A stretch of 64,000 nucleotides of DNA. It comes from CALAED01 sp035765195. Lineage in GTDB: Bacteria > Actinomycetota > Actinomycetes > Streptosporangiales > Streptosporangiaceae. The notes below the pieces were generated by a model. That model worked only from the letters and a program-made list of their open reading frames with translations, searched no databases and was not told where the DNA came from. Of the stretch, positions 33,787 through 42,422 are shown in pieces (position 1 is the first letter of the stretch; every line of letters starts with the position of its first letter). The translations under genes were made by a program, and so were the position numbers. The DNA lies in assembly GCA_035765195.1 (NCBI GenBank), contig DASTYC010000050.1, forward strand, positions 62,001 through 126,000. Direction: 5' to 3'.

Positions 33787-34299
33787 ATGCCCGAGCCCGG
33801 CCAGTTCCTCGGCAAGTACCGGGGCACCGTCGTCAACAACGTCGACCCCGAGCAGCGCGGTCGCATCCAGGTGCAGGTATCCGACGTACTGGGCGACATC
33901 CCTTCCTCGTGGGCGATGCCGTGCTTCCCGCTGGCCGGGCCGGGGATGGGGCAGTACGTCGTGCCGCCGGTCGGCGCCGGCGTGTGGGTCGAGTTCGAGC
34001 AGGGCGACGTCAGCTATCCGATCTACTCCGGCTGCTGGTACGGGTCGGCGACCGAGGTGCCGACGCTCGCGCTGGCGGGGCCGCCGACCAACCCGAACAT
34101 CGTCTTGCAGACGACGGGCCAGCGCACCGTCGTGCTGTCCGACCTGCCCGGCGGCCCGGGGATCACGCTCAGGACCGCGACGGGTGCCGCCATCGTCATC
34201 AACGACGCCGGAATCTTGATCACCAACGGCCAGGGAGCGTCGATCTCGCTGAACGGCGCGTCCGTGACCATCAACCAGGGCGCCCTGGTTGTGACCTGA
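33787..34299 (+). CDS. eCIS central spike, gp5/baseplate V OB-fold protein
   Basis: 170 residues. KYRGTVVNNVDPEQRGRIQV opens the gp5-type OB-fold, followed by MPCFPLAGPGMGQYVVPPVG and GVWVEFEQGDVSYPIYSGCW. The C-terminal ~70 residues (TGQRTVVLSDLPGGPGITLR, AIVINDAGILITNGQGASIS) form the triple-stranded beta-helix needle of a VgrG spike. Together with the preceding gene it makes a split VgrG. Confidence 0.92.
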   Translation: MPEPGQFLGKYRGTVVNNVDPEQRGRIQVQVSDVLGDIPSSWAMPCFPLAGPGMGQYVVPPVGAGVWVEFEQGDVSYPIYSGCWYGSATEVPTLALAGPPTNPNIVLQTTGQRTVVLSDLPGGPGITLRTATGAAIVINDAGILITNGQGASISLNGASVTINQGALVVT

Positions 34300-34332
34300 G
34301 GACTGACGACTCGAAGGGAGCGGCGACCGACC

Positions 34333-34665
34333 ATGTCGGGGAACCTCTTGCACGTCAACGCGACGGTGACGTGCCCGCACGGGGGCACGGCCGGCTCCCA
34401 GCCCGCCCAGTCGCGCGTGCTTGTGAGCGGCCAGCCGGTCGCCACGGTCGCGGACCTCTACACGGTCACCGGCTGCCCGTTCGCGGTCGGGAACAAGCCG
34501 CAGCCGTGCGTGACCATCCGCTGGCTGGTCCCGTCCGCCCGGATCACGGTCAACGGCTCGCCCGCGCTGTTGCAGGCCACACCCGCGCTGTGCCAGAGCG
34601 CCGAGCAGATCCCGCAGGGCCGCCCCCTCATCACCGTCATCCAGCAGCGCGCGATCGGCCAATGA
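34333..34665 (+). CDS. PAAR-like spike tip protein
   Basis: 110 residues in the position of the Afp10/PAAR tip. It opens LLHVNATVTCPHGGTAG and carries conserved Cys/His positions (TCPH, GCPF, KPQPC, PALC) able to bind metal at the apex. A repeated VSGQPVATVADLYTVTGCPF motif and VNGSPALLQ are typical of PAAR-like proteins of eCIS. No extension with an effector domain is present, so effectors must be carried in the tube lumen or by other proteins. Confidence 0.82.
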   Translation: MSGNLLHVNATVTCPHGGTAGSQPAQSRVLVSGQPVATVADLYTVTGCPFAVGNKPQPCVTIRWLVPSARITVNGSPALLQATPALCQSAEQIPQGRPLITVIQQRAIGQ

Positions 34666-34687
34666 GCGCTTTCACCAGGGAAGAGAA

Positions 34688-35110
34688 ATGAACGGACAGA
34701 CCGTACAGGCAGTGGTGGTCCCGGCGCCGGAGGCGTTGCCGCGCCGCACCGACATCGCCTTCCCGTTCCGCGTGGACCGCCGGGGGCGCACCGCCGACAC
34801 CGGCTACGACGACCACGTCCGCGACATGATCGAGCTGCTGCTGTTCACCAGCCCCGGCGAACGCGTCATGCGCCCCGACTTCGGCTGCGGCCTGCTCGAT
34901 CTGGTCTTCGAGCCGAACAGCCCGGAGCTCGCCGCCACGCTGCAGCTGTCGATCCAGGCCGCGCTGCAGCGCTGGCTCGGCGACGTCATCGACATCGACT
35001 CCCTCGCGGTCGAAAGCGAGGACAACGTGCTGCGCGTGCGGCTGACGTACGTCGTCCGCGCCACTGGGACGCGGCGTTCTGACGTGTTCGAAGGAGGACC
35101 GGGGGCATGA
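34688..35110 (+). CDS. gp25/W-like baseplate wedge protein
   Basis: 140 residues of GPW/gp25 family: DIAFPFRVDRRGRTADTGYD, then DMIELLLFTSPGERVMRPDF, GCGLLDLVFEPNSPELAATL, and a C-terminal beta hairpin VESEDNVLRVRLTYVVRATG. gp25 initiates sheath assembly on the baseplate. The GAAGGAG-type site for the next gene is inside its 3' end, with ATGA overlap. Confidence 0.94.
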   Translation: MNGQTVQAVVVPAPEALPRRTDIAFPFRVDRRGRTADTGYDDHVRDMIELLLFTSPGERVMRPDFGCGLLDLVFEPNSPELAATLQLSIQAALQRWLGDVIDIDSLAVESEDNVLRVRLTYVVRATGTRRSDVFEGGPGA

Positions 35111-38100
35111 CCTTCAGCCAGGGGGCCGGGCGGGCGCCGTCGCCGCCGTCACCGCCACCGTCACCCCAGGAGTGCGCCGGCGAGCGCCGGCGCGGCGATG
35201 TGCGGCGCGCCCACCTCAACGGGATCGACGGTGTCGAAGTCCACGATGCGGACAACGACGCGGCCCGCCGCGGCGGCGGAGTCACCTTAGAAGTGACGTT
35301 CCTCGGCAAGGCGCCGCGCCGTCTGGGCCCGGAGAACATCCGCATCGACGGCGGCCGCCGCGTCACCGGGATCCGTGCGATCGACGTACAAATCGAACGC
35401 GAGGAGGACCCCGACCTCGACGACGTCATGTTCGTCACGGTCGACCGCACCGGCGACAACTCGACCTACCGCCTGTGCGTGGTCGAGGCGGACGCGTACG
35501 GAAGGCCCGGCACCACACCGCGCCGCGGGTTCGACCCCCGATACGCCTGCGCGGACTTCGTCTTCCACCCCGACTGCCCCGCCGACCAGGACTGTACGAC
35601 CGTGGAGCCCGCCGCGCCGGTCGCCCACCCGCGGCCGGTCATCGACTACACGGTCAGGGACTACGCCAGCCTGCGCCGGCTGCTGCTGGACCGGATGACG
35701 CTGACCACCCCCGCATGGGTGGAACGCCACGTGCCCGATCTCGGGGTCACGCTGGTCGAGCTGCTCGCGTATGTCGGCGATCAGCTCAGCTACCAGCAGG
35801 ACGCGGTGGCCACGGAGGCCTACCTCGACACCGCCCGCCGCCGCGTCTCGGTACGCCGTCACGTCCGCCTCATCGACTACGCGATGCACGACGGCTGCAA
35901 CGCCCGGGCCTGGGTGGCGCTGGAGACCGCGGAGGAGACCACGCTCACCACGGACGACGTCCGCTTCGCGGCCATCGACGTGAGCCAGGTCGACCCGAGG
36001 GAGCGCCCCGGCCTCGATGCGGCGGTCTCCTACGACGATCTGCTGCGGCTGCCGCCCGGGGCCAGGTATGAGGTGTTCGAGCCGGTCGTGGACGAGCCGG
36101 TCAGGCTGCTCCCCGAGCACAACGTGATCCGCCTGTGGACCTGGGGCGACGAGGAGTGCTGCCTGCCCGCGGGCGCGACATCGGCGACGCTGCGCGACGA
36201 ATGGGAACCGCGGGGCCGGCGACTGCGGCTGCGGCCGGGTGATGTGATCATCATCGAGGAGGTCATCGGCCCGCGGACCGGCGCCGCCGCCGACGCCGAC
36301 CCGGCGCACCGGCAGGCGGTCCGGCTGACGTCGGTGACGCCGGTCGTCGACGCGCTGTACGACCAGCCGGTCGTGGAGGTGACCTGGAGCGCGCAGGACG
36401 CGCTGACCTTCCCGGTGTGCGTGTCCGCCCGTGGCGGCCCGGACTGCGGGCTGCTCACCGACGTGAGCGTGGTGGCGGGCAACGTCGTCCTCGTCGATCA
36501 CGGCCAGGACATCACCTTCTGCGACCGGCCGCCCGAAGAGGCCCACGTGCCGCCCGCCCCGGTGATCGCGCCGTCATGCGTACCCGAATGCGGATGCGCG
36601 GACCGCCCCGAGGAAGGCCCGGCGTCGGCCGAGATCCACCGGCTGCTGGCGACGGCGCGGTCGGGGATCCCGCTCACCGCCGACGACGTCGCCGTGCTCG
36701 TTCCGCTTGTCGGGCGCGATGCCCTCGCCCGGGCCCGGCTGGCCGGCGACGAGCCGGCCGCGGATCAGGCCGGGGCCCTCGAGGCGCTGCTGGCCCAGCT
36801 CACCTATCCGCCGGTACGCCGGCCGTTCCGACCCGTGCTGCGCGGTGCGCCGGTGACGCAGCGGGCCCCCTTCCCCGATCCGCGGCTGGTCGCCTCGGCG
36901 CAGGCGGAACTCCTCGCCGCGATACCAGGCCGTGCCCGCGCACGGCTGACCGGGCTATGGCACGAGATCGACCACGACCGCCGAGATCATCACCACGACG
37001 GAGATCACCACGACGGAGATCACCACGACGGAGATCACGGAGATCACCACGACGAAGATCATCACGACCGGCGCGAGCGTCACGACGACCGTCGGCTGAG
37101 CGGCGAGGTGATCGTCGAGCTGCGCGTTCTGTTCGGGCAGGCGATCCTGGACGAGGTCGCCCTGACCGAGCGGCCCGCGCGGGCGCTGCGCGAGCTGATC
37201 GCCCGTTTCGAGGAGCTGCTGGCCGCCAAGCTGCGGCGGCTCGACTCGCTCGTGCGGCGCGCCAGCCATGGTGAGGTGCTGGGCGGCGGCATCGGGTGGG
37301 AGATCGCCCGGACCTGGGGCAACGGATACGCCGACAGCCTCGATCCCGCCGATCGGCGGCTCGCCGGGCCGGCCGCGACCGCCCTGGCCCAAGATGTGCG
37401 GGCCGCGCTGCCCGCCGTACGCGTCGCCGCGTACGCCGGGCCACTGCCCGGCGCCGAGCCGGTCGGCACCTGGCTGCCACGCCGCGATCTGCTCGACGCA
37501 GGTCCGCGCGACCGATGCTTCGTGGGCGAGCTCGGCGACGACGGGCGCCTCACGCTGCGGTTCGGCGACGGCGTCCACGGGGCCGAGCCGCCGCCCGGCG
37601 GACGGCTCGCGATCCGGTATCGGGTCGGCAACGGCATGGCGGGCAACGTCGGCGCCGACGCGATCGATCATCTGATCGTCTGCCACGCCGCCTCGCCCGT
37701 CGCCCGGCACGTCACCCGGGTGCGCAATCCGCTGCCGGCCGCCGGTGGCACCGACCCCGAACCGGTGGATCAGGTGCGCAACCTGGCGCCGCTCGCGCTG
37801 CGCCGCACCCGGCGCCGCGCCGTCACGGCGGACGACTACGCCGAGCTGGCCGCCGGGGTCGCCGGAGTGCAGCGTGCCGCCGCGCGGATCCGCTGGACCG
37901 GGGCCGGCGAGGAGGTCCACGTGGCCGTCGACGCGCTCGGCGCGGCCACCGCCGACGCCGCTGTGCTCGCGAACGTCGAGCATGCCCTGGCGGCCTACCG
38001 CCGGATCGGACACGATCTCGTCGTGCGGCCGGCCACGCTCGTGCCGATCGACCTCGAGCTGACGGTCTGCGTCGATCCCGGCTACCAGCGGGGCCACGTG

Positions 38101-38406
38101 CTCGACGCGCTGCGCGGCGCGCTGGGCACCAGAAGGCTCGCGGACGGCCGGCTCGGCTTCTTTCACCCCGACGCGCTGACCTTCGGCGAACCCGTGCGAG
38201 TCAGCCGGCTCGTCGCGGTCGCCGCCGCGGTGCCGGGCGTCGTCAGCGTCCAGGCGACACGGCTGCGCCGGCTGTTCCGGCCGGAGAACGGCGAACTCGA
38301 CGAAGGCCTGCTGCGGATCAGCCCGCTGGAGATCGCCCAGCTCGACAACGACCCCGACCGGCCGGAGAACGGCCGGCTGCGGATAGTCCTCGGAGGTGGC
38401 AGATGA
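35107..38406 (+). CDS. Putative baseplate assembly protein 1 (gpJ/gp6/Afp11-like)
   Basis: 1099 residues. The N-terminal ~150 are a Pro-rich leader and beta domain. The core includes YTVRDYASLRRLLLDRMTLT, LGVTLVELLAYVGDQLSYQQ, DAVATEAYLDTARRRVSVRR, and the J-like region FGDGVHGAEPPPGGRLAIRY, RVGNGMAGNVGADAID, RRAVTADDYAELAAGVAGVQ. These are the wedge proteins around the hub. An insertion at ~620-660 is a His/Asp-rich repeat encoded by 15-bp tandem units. A Cys-rich loop (CVPECGCAD) precedes a helical insertion. Confidence 0.92.
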   Translation: MTFSQGAGRAPSPPSPPPSPQECAGERRRGDVRRAHLNGIDGVEVHDADNDAARRGGGVTLEVTFLGKAPRRLGPENIRIDGGRRVTGIRAIDVQIEREEDPDLDDVMFVTVDRTGDNSTYRLCVVEADAYGRPGTTPRRGFDPRYACADFVFHPDCPADQDCTTVEPAAPVAHPRPVIDYTVRDYASLRRLLLDRMTLTTPAWVERHVPDLGVTLVELLAYVGDQLSYQQDAVATEAYLDTARRRVSVRRHVRLIDYAMHDGCNARAWVALETAEETTLTTDDVRFAAIDVSQVDPRERPGLDAAVSYDDLLRLPPGARYEVFEPVVDEPVRLLPEHNVIRLWTWGDEECCLPAGATSATLRDEWEPRGRRLRLRPGDVIIIEEVIGPRTGAAADADPAHRQAVRLTSVTPVVDALYDQPVVEVTWSAQDALTFPVCVSARGGPDCGLLTDVSVVAGNVVLVDHGQDITFCDRPPEEAHVPPAPVIAPSCVPECGCADRPEEGPASAEIHRLLATARSGIPLTADDVAVLVPLVGRDALARARLAGDEPAADQAGALEALLAQLTYPPVRRPFRPVLRGAPVTQRAPFPDPRLVASAQAELLAAIPGRARARLTGLWHEIDHDRRDHHHDGDHHDGDHHDGDHGDHHDEDHHDRRERHDDRRLSGEVIVELRVLFGQAILDEVALTERPARALRELIARFEELLAAKLRRLDSLVRRASHGEVLGGGIGWEIARTWGNGYADSLDPADRRLAGPAATALAQDVRAALPAVRVAAYAGPLPGAEPVGTWLPRRDLLDAGPRDRCFVGELGDDGRLTLRFGDGVHGAEPPPGGRLAIRYRVGNGMAGNVGADAIDHLIVCHAASPVARHVTRVRNPLPAAGGTDPEPVDQVRNLAPLALRRTRRRAVTADDYAELAAGVAGVQRAAARIRWTGAGEEVHVAVDALGAATADAAVLANVEHALAAYRRIGHDLVVRPATLVPIDLELTVCVDPGYQRGHVLDALRGALGTRRLADGRLGFFHPDALTFGEPVRVSRLVAVAAAVPGVVSVQATRLRRLFRPENGELDEGLLRISPLEIAQLDNDPDRPENGRLRIVLGGGR
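36983..37070 (+). repeat. His/Asp-rich 15-bp tandem repeat in baseplate gene
   Basis: Units GAGATCACCACGACG occur exactly at 37001-37015, 37016-37030 and 37040-37054, with shortened or diverged copies between and around. They encode HHDGD repeats, giving about 18 histidines in 40 residues. The run is in frame and looks slippage-generated, but the product could chelate metal. Confidence 0.85.
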
Positions 38407-41400
38407 CCTGCCAGTGCGGAAGCCGCGGAACCCGCTCGGGCGGCGGTTGCTGTTCGGGCATCGAGGTGGAGACGCCGGTCGGCGCCGCCAACCCGCCCGG
38501 ACTCCCGCGGATCGCGTTCCGTACCGGAACGCACGGCGAGTTCCTCGCGTCGATGCTGGCCCGGCTGTCCGGCCCGGCGTACTCCGAGCTCGCCGGGCTG
38601 ACCGTGCGATCTCCCGACGATCCGGCGATCGCGCTGCTGGACGCCTGGGCCGTGCTCGGCGACCTGCTCACGTTCTACAACGAGCGGATCGCCAACGAGG
38701 GCTACCTGCGCACGGCGACCGAACAGCGGTCGCTGCGGCTGCTCGGCCGCCTCGTCGGCCACGAACCCAGGCCCGGTGTAGGCGCCGGCACCTACCTCGC
38801 CTACACCGTCGACCGCGATCCGCGCAGCGGCGACGACCCGCTCGTCCCCATCCCCGCGGGAGCCAGATCGCAGAGCGTGCCCGGGCCGGGGGAGGAGCCG
38901 CAGTCGTTCGAGACCTTCGATGACCTGTCCGGGCGATGGTCCTGGAACGACCTCGAGGTGCGGCTGCGCCGGCCGCACCAGCTGACGCTCACCGCCGCGG
39001 GCGGCATCGACCGCAGGCAGGTGAATCTCGCCGGGGCGGGCAACAACGTCAAGCCGGGCGACCGGCTGCTGTTCGTGTTCGGCACAGAGCGCGGACGGCA
39101 GGCGGTCGACATCGCCGCGAAGGTCGTCGTCGACCAGCAAAGCGACATCACCATGATCGAGCTGCCGCGGCCGTTCCTGCCCTCGTTCACCGACCTGGTG
39201 GAACGGTTCCGCTCGTTCGTCGCCGACGGACAGGCCGACGAGATGTACGGGCGCAGCCGCATCGTCGCCCGCTACGTCGACGACGTCCTCATCCCGATCG
39301 ACCACCGTCTTCCCGCGCCCCCAGAAGAAGAGCGCGCGGCCCGGGCCGTGTCCGGCGCCGACGAGCCGATCGCCACCCCGACCGAGTTCGTCCGGGCCCT
39401 CGACGACGCGCTGGAACGGATGGCGGTGTCGATTGAGCTCGCCCGGCCGTACCCGAACGTCCTCAGGTGGTTCACGCCCCGCCGGCCCGAGCTCGCCGAG
39501 CTGCGCGACCAGCTCGGCCGGCTGGAGCCAGCCCAGGAGCGGCCGGAGAGCGAGCCGCTTTTTCACGCGCTCGGCCTGGACCGCGGCACCCCGTTCGCCG
39601 GCACGTCCGTGAACGGAGGCGGCGGCGCCAACGGAGGCGGGGGCGCCAACGGAGCTGGGCACGGATCCTCCGGCGGCTCCGCGAACGGGTCCACGGACGG
39701 GCCAGTGGCCGGCGCCGCACAGGGAGCGACCGCCGTCCTCGGGCTGGGCGCGCTGCTCGGACCGCTGCGGCTCGCGCCGAGCCGGCCCCCCTCCGGCTCC
39801 CGCGCGCTGGCCCGCGATCCGGTGCGGGCGTTCGCGCCCGGGTCCGATCTCGGCGCGCAGCTGCTCGCCACGCTCGACTCGCGGCTGCGCGAGGGCCTGT
39901 ACGCGGCGTGGCGGCAGGTGAACGTCACCCGGCCGCTCGCCCTCGCCGACCTGCAGGCGATGCGGATCGTCGCGACCCCGTTCGGCGCCACCGCCCCGCT
40001 CCAGCCCATCTTCGACGGTCCCAAGGTCATCGGTTACGTGGACTGGCCGCTGACCGGGGCCAAGTCGCTCGGCGTGCTGGTCTCCTACGACGACGCCGGA
40101 GTTCCGAGAAGCCTGCACCTCACCTACGTCGAGGCCGGAGCGGCGACGGTGAGCCTGTCCGTGCCGCTGCCGTCCAACGAGACCGTGCGGCTCGGGCCCG
40201 GCCGGGTCCGGATCACCACGGTCGTTCCACCGCCCGAACCGCCGGCCGCCCAGGGGTCGCCGGACGCCGCCGAACCCGCGGACGAGGAACCCGAGCCCGA
40301 ACCCGGCGTGGAGGTGCGGTTCCTCGGCGAGCTGCCCGCCCAGACCGTGTTCGTCTCCCGTGTCAAGATCGACCCCGACACCGGCGCCGACACGGTCCAC
40401 GTGCTGCCGCTCGACGTACAGCTGGGCCCCGAGGACGACGAACAGGAGCAGATCGGCGAGCTCTCGGTGGCCGCGCGCCGGTCGGCCGCGGATGAGGACC
40501 CGATGACCGTCGAGGTCACGCTCACCACCACCGAGAAGTCGTCGATCTCCCACAACACCATCGCGCTCGACGCCGTGTACGGCGGGATCGCTCCCGGCAG
40601 CTGGGTCGCCATCCTGCGGCCGGGCAAGCGCCCGGCCCCGGTCGAGGATCCGGAGCTCGTGGGTCCGGAGGTCTTCACCCAGGTCACGGACGTACGAGTG
40701 ATCTCGCGCGCCGACTTCGGCATCACGGGGAAGGTGACCGAGCTGGTCCTCAAGGACAACTGGCTCGACGAGGAGGACACACTGCTCGCCGACATCAGGG
40801 ACGCGACGGTCTACGCGGGCGGGGAGTCGGTGCCGCTGGCCACCGAGCCGATCCCCGATGACGTGGCACTGGACGAGATCGAGCTGGCGCGGCTGTACGA
40901 CGGGCTGCGGCCCGGCCGCATCGCGATCGTCACCGGCGAACGGACCGATCTCCCTGGCACGACCGGCGTGACCGCGGCGGAGCTCGTGATGATCGCCGGC
41001 GTGCGGCAGAGCGTGGACGAGCAGCGGCCCGGCGACACGGTCCATACGACGATCACTCTCGCGACGCCGCTGTCCTACACCTATCGCCGCGAGACCGTGC
41101 GCGTCCTGGCGAACGTCGTCCGCGCCACCCACGGCGCGACCCGGGACGAACCGATCGGCAGCGGCGAAGCCGCCCGGGCCGGTCAGACGTTCCGGCTGTT
41201 CCAGGGCCCGCTCACCTGGCTCGCCGCCGACACCCCGCAAGGAGCGCGAAGCACGCTGGAGGTCCGGGTCGACGGCGTGCGCTGGCACGAGGTGGACAGC
41301 CTCGCCGGGCGCGGGCCGACAGAACGGGTCTATGTCACCTCGACCGACGAAGACGGCCGTACGCTGGTGACCTTCGGCGACGGTACGCATGGGGCACGGC

Positions 41401-42422
41401 TGCCGACCGGGCACGAGAACGTCCGCGCCCGCTATCGCACCGGCATCGGCAAGGCGGGCAACGTCGCGGCGGGAACGATCTCGCAGCCGATCACCCGCCC
41501 GCTCGGAGTCTCCGGCGTCGTCAACCCGCTGCCCGCGAACGGCGGGGCGAACCCCGATGACGCCGCCCAGGCGCGTCGCGGCATCCCGCTGTCGGTGACG
41601 GCCCTCGATCGTCTCGTGTCGGTACCGGACTACGCGGACTTCGCCCGGGCGCGGGCCGGGATCGGCCGGGCGGCGGCGGCCCGTCTGTTCGACGGAGCCC
41701 GCGAGGTGGTGCACGTCACGATCGCCGGAGTCGACGACATCCCGCTCGCCGACGACTCCGACATCGTGACGACGCTGCGCTCGTCGTACGCGACGTTCGG
41801 CGACCCTCAGCTGCCGGTGACGGTGGCCGTGCGCGAACTCGTCGCACTGATCGTCTCGGCGCGGATCGGCGTGCGGCCCGATTACTCCTTCGACCTGGTG
41901 GAGCCGCAGGTGCGGGCCGCGCTGCTCGCCCGGCTGGGTTTCCCGGCCCGTGAGCTCGGCCAGCCCGCGTACCTGTCGGAGGTCATCGCCGCCGCCCAGG
42001 CGGTGCCGGGAGTCGATCATGTCGACGTCGACGTCTTCACCGGCGTCGCGGGCAGCCTGACCCCGGCGGGGCTGGTCGCGCTGGCCGGCAGGCTGACCGC
42101 GGCCGAACCGGTCGTCGCGGCGCGCTCGGCCGCCTACGACGAGACGCGCTACCAGGTGACGGCACCGGCGGACGACCCCGACCCGGACGGCTACACCGAG
42201 ACGCTCACCCTGGTGGCCGCCAAGAACGGCATCTCCACCGCCGAGCTGCTCCGCCTCAACCCAGATATCACCGGCGCCGAGCCGTTGCCGGCGGGACGCA
42301 GCGTCGTCGTATTCCGCGGCGTACGGCCCGCTCAGCTCGTCGTGCTGTCGCCGGACGTGCCCGACACCCTGATCCTCACCGAGGTGCCGGCGGCGTCGCG
42401 AACGGAGGGACGGACCCGATGA
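38403..42422 (+). CDS. Putative baseplate assembly protein 2 (gpJ/Afp12-like) with C-terminal LysM-like unit
   Basis: 1339 residues from the ATG at 38403 in ATGA overlap. A Cys-rich start (CQCGSRGTRSGGGCCSG) leads to the wedge core: DDPAIALLDAWAVLGDLLTF, YNERIANEGYLRTATEQRSL, later VRVDGVRWHEVDSLAGRGPT, VTFGDGTHGARLPTGHENVR, YRTGIGKAGNVAAGTI, VTALDRLVSVPDYADFARAR. At ~400-440 an Asn/Gly linker is repeated. Residues ~1250-1310 (TLTLVAAKNGISTAELLRLN, PDITGAEPLPAGRSVVV) resemble a LysM. Its greater length than baseplate protein 1 reflects a large central insertion. Confidence 0.92.
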   Translation: MTCQCGSRGTRSGGGCCSGIEVETPVGAANPPGLPRIAFRTGTHGEFLASMLARLSGPAYSELAGLTVRSPDDPAIALLDAWAVLGDLLTFYNERIANEGYLRTATEQRSLRLLGRLVGHEPRPGVGAGTYLAYTVDRDPRSGDDPLVPIPAGARSQSVPGPGEEPQSFETFDDLSGRWSWNDLEVRLRRPHQLTLTAAGGIDRRQVNLAGAGNNVKPGDRLLFVFGTERGRQAVDIAAKVVVDQQSDITMIELPRPFLPSFTDLVERFRSFVADGQADEMYGRSRIVARYVDDVLIPIDHRLPAPPEEERAARAVSGADEPIATPTEFVRALDDALERMAVSIELARPYPNVLRWFTPRRPELAELRDQLGRLEPAQERPESEPLFHALGLDRGTPFAGTSVNGGGGANGGGGANGAGHGSSGGSANGSTDGPVAGAAQGATAVLGLGALLGPLRLAPSRPPSGSRALARDPVRAFAPGSDLGAQLLATLDSRLREGLYAAWRQVNVTRPLALADLQAMRIVATPFGATAPLQPIFDGPKVIGYVDWPLTGAKSLGVLVSYDDAGVPRSLHLTYVEAGAATVSLSVPLPSNETVRLGPGRVRITTVVPPPEPPAAQGSPDAAEPADEEPEPEPGVEVRFLGELPAQTVFVSRVKIDPDTGADTVHVLPLDVQLGPEDDEQEQIGELSVAARRSAADEDPMTVEVTLTTTEKSSISHNTIALDAVYGGIAPGSWVAILRPGKRPAPVEDPELVGPEVFTQVTDVRVISRADFGITGKVTELVLKDNWLDEEDTLLADIRDATVYAGGESVPLATEPIPDDVALDEIELARLYDGLRPGRIAIVTGERTDLPGTTGVTAAELVMIAGVRQSVDEQRPGDTVHTTITLATPLSYTYRRETVRVLANVVRATHGATRDEPIGSGEAARAGQTFRLFQGPLTWLAADTPQGARSTLEVRVDGVRWHEVDSLAGRGPTERVYVTSTDEDGRTLVTFGDGTHGARLPTGHENVRARYRTGIGKAGNVAAGTISQPITRPLGVSGVVNPLPANGGANPDDAAQARRGIPLSVTALDRLVSVPDYADFARARAGIGRAAAARLFDGAREVVHVTIAGVDDIPLADDSDIVTTLRSSYATFGDPQLPVTVAVRELVALIVSARIGVRPDYSFDLVEPQVRAALLARLGFPARELGQPAYLSEVIAAAQAVPGVDHVDVDVFTGVAGSLTPAGLVALAGRLTAAEPVVAARSAAYDETRYQVTAPADDPDPDGYTETLTLVAAKNGISTAELLRLNPDITGAEPLPAGRSVVVFRGVRPAQLVVLSPDVPDTLILTEVPAASRTEGRTR
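39612..39660 (+). repeat. 18-bp in-frame Gly/Asn repeat
   Basis: AACGGAGGCGGCGGCGCC at 39612-39629 and AACGGAGGCGGGGGCGCC at 39630-39647 differ by one base; a third partial copy follows. They encode NGGGGA linkers in baseplate protein 2. Confidence 0.8.

Noticed and set aside
17136..34665. Type VI secretion interpretation
   Set aside because: No TssJLM membrane complex, TssBC pair or ClpV; a single sheath gene of phage/eCIS type and an Afp15-like ATPase are present.
36983..37070. CRISPR-like array
   Set aside because: Repeats are contiguous, in frame and without unique spacers; they are a coding minisatellite.
37296..38402. Extension of baseplate protein 2 upstream to 37296
   Set aside because: Would overlap baseplate protein 1 by over 1 kb and is Arg-rich shadow sequence; the ATGA at 38403 is the natural start.
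38163..42020. 1285-codon minus-strand open frame opposite baseplate protein 2
   Set aside because: No domain features, low complexity, antisense to a well-supported eCIS gene; shadow of third-position GC.
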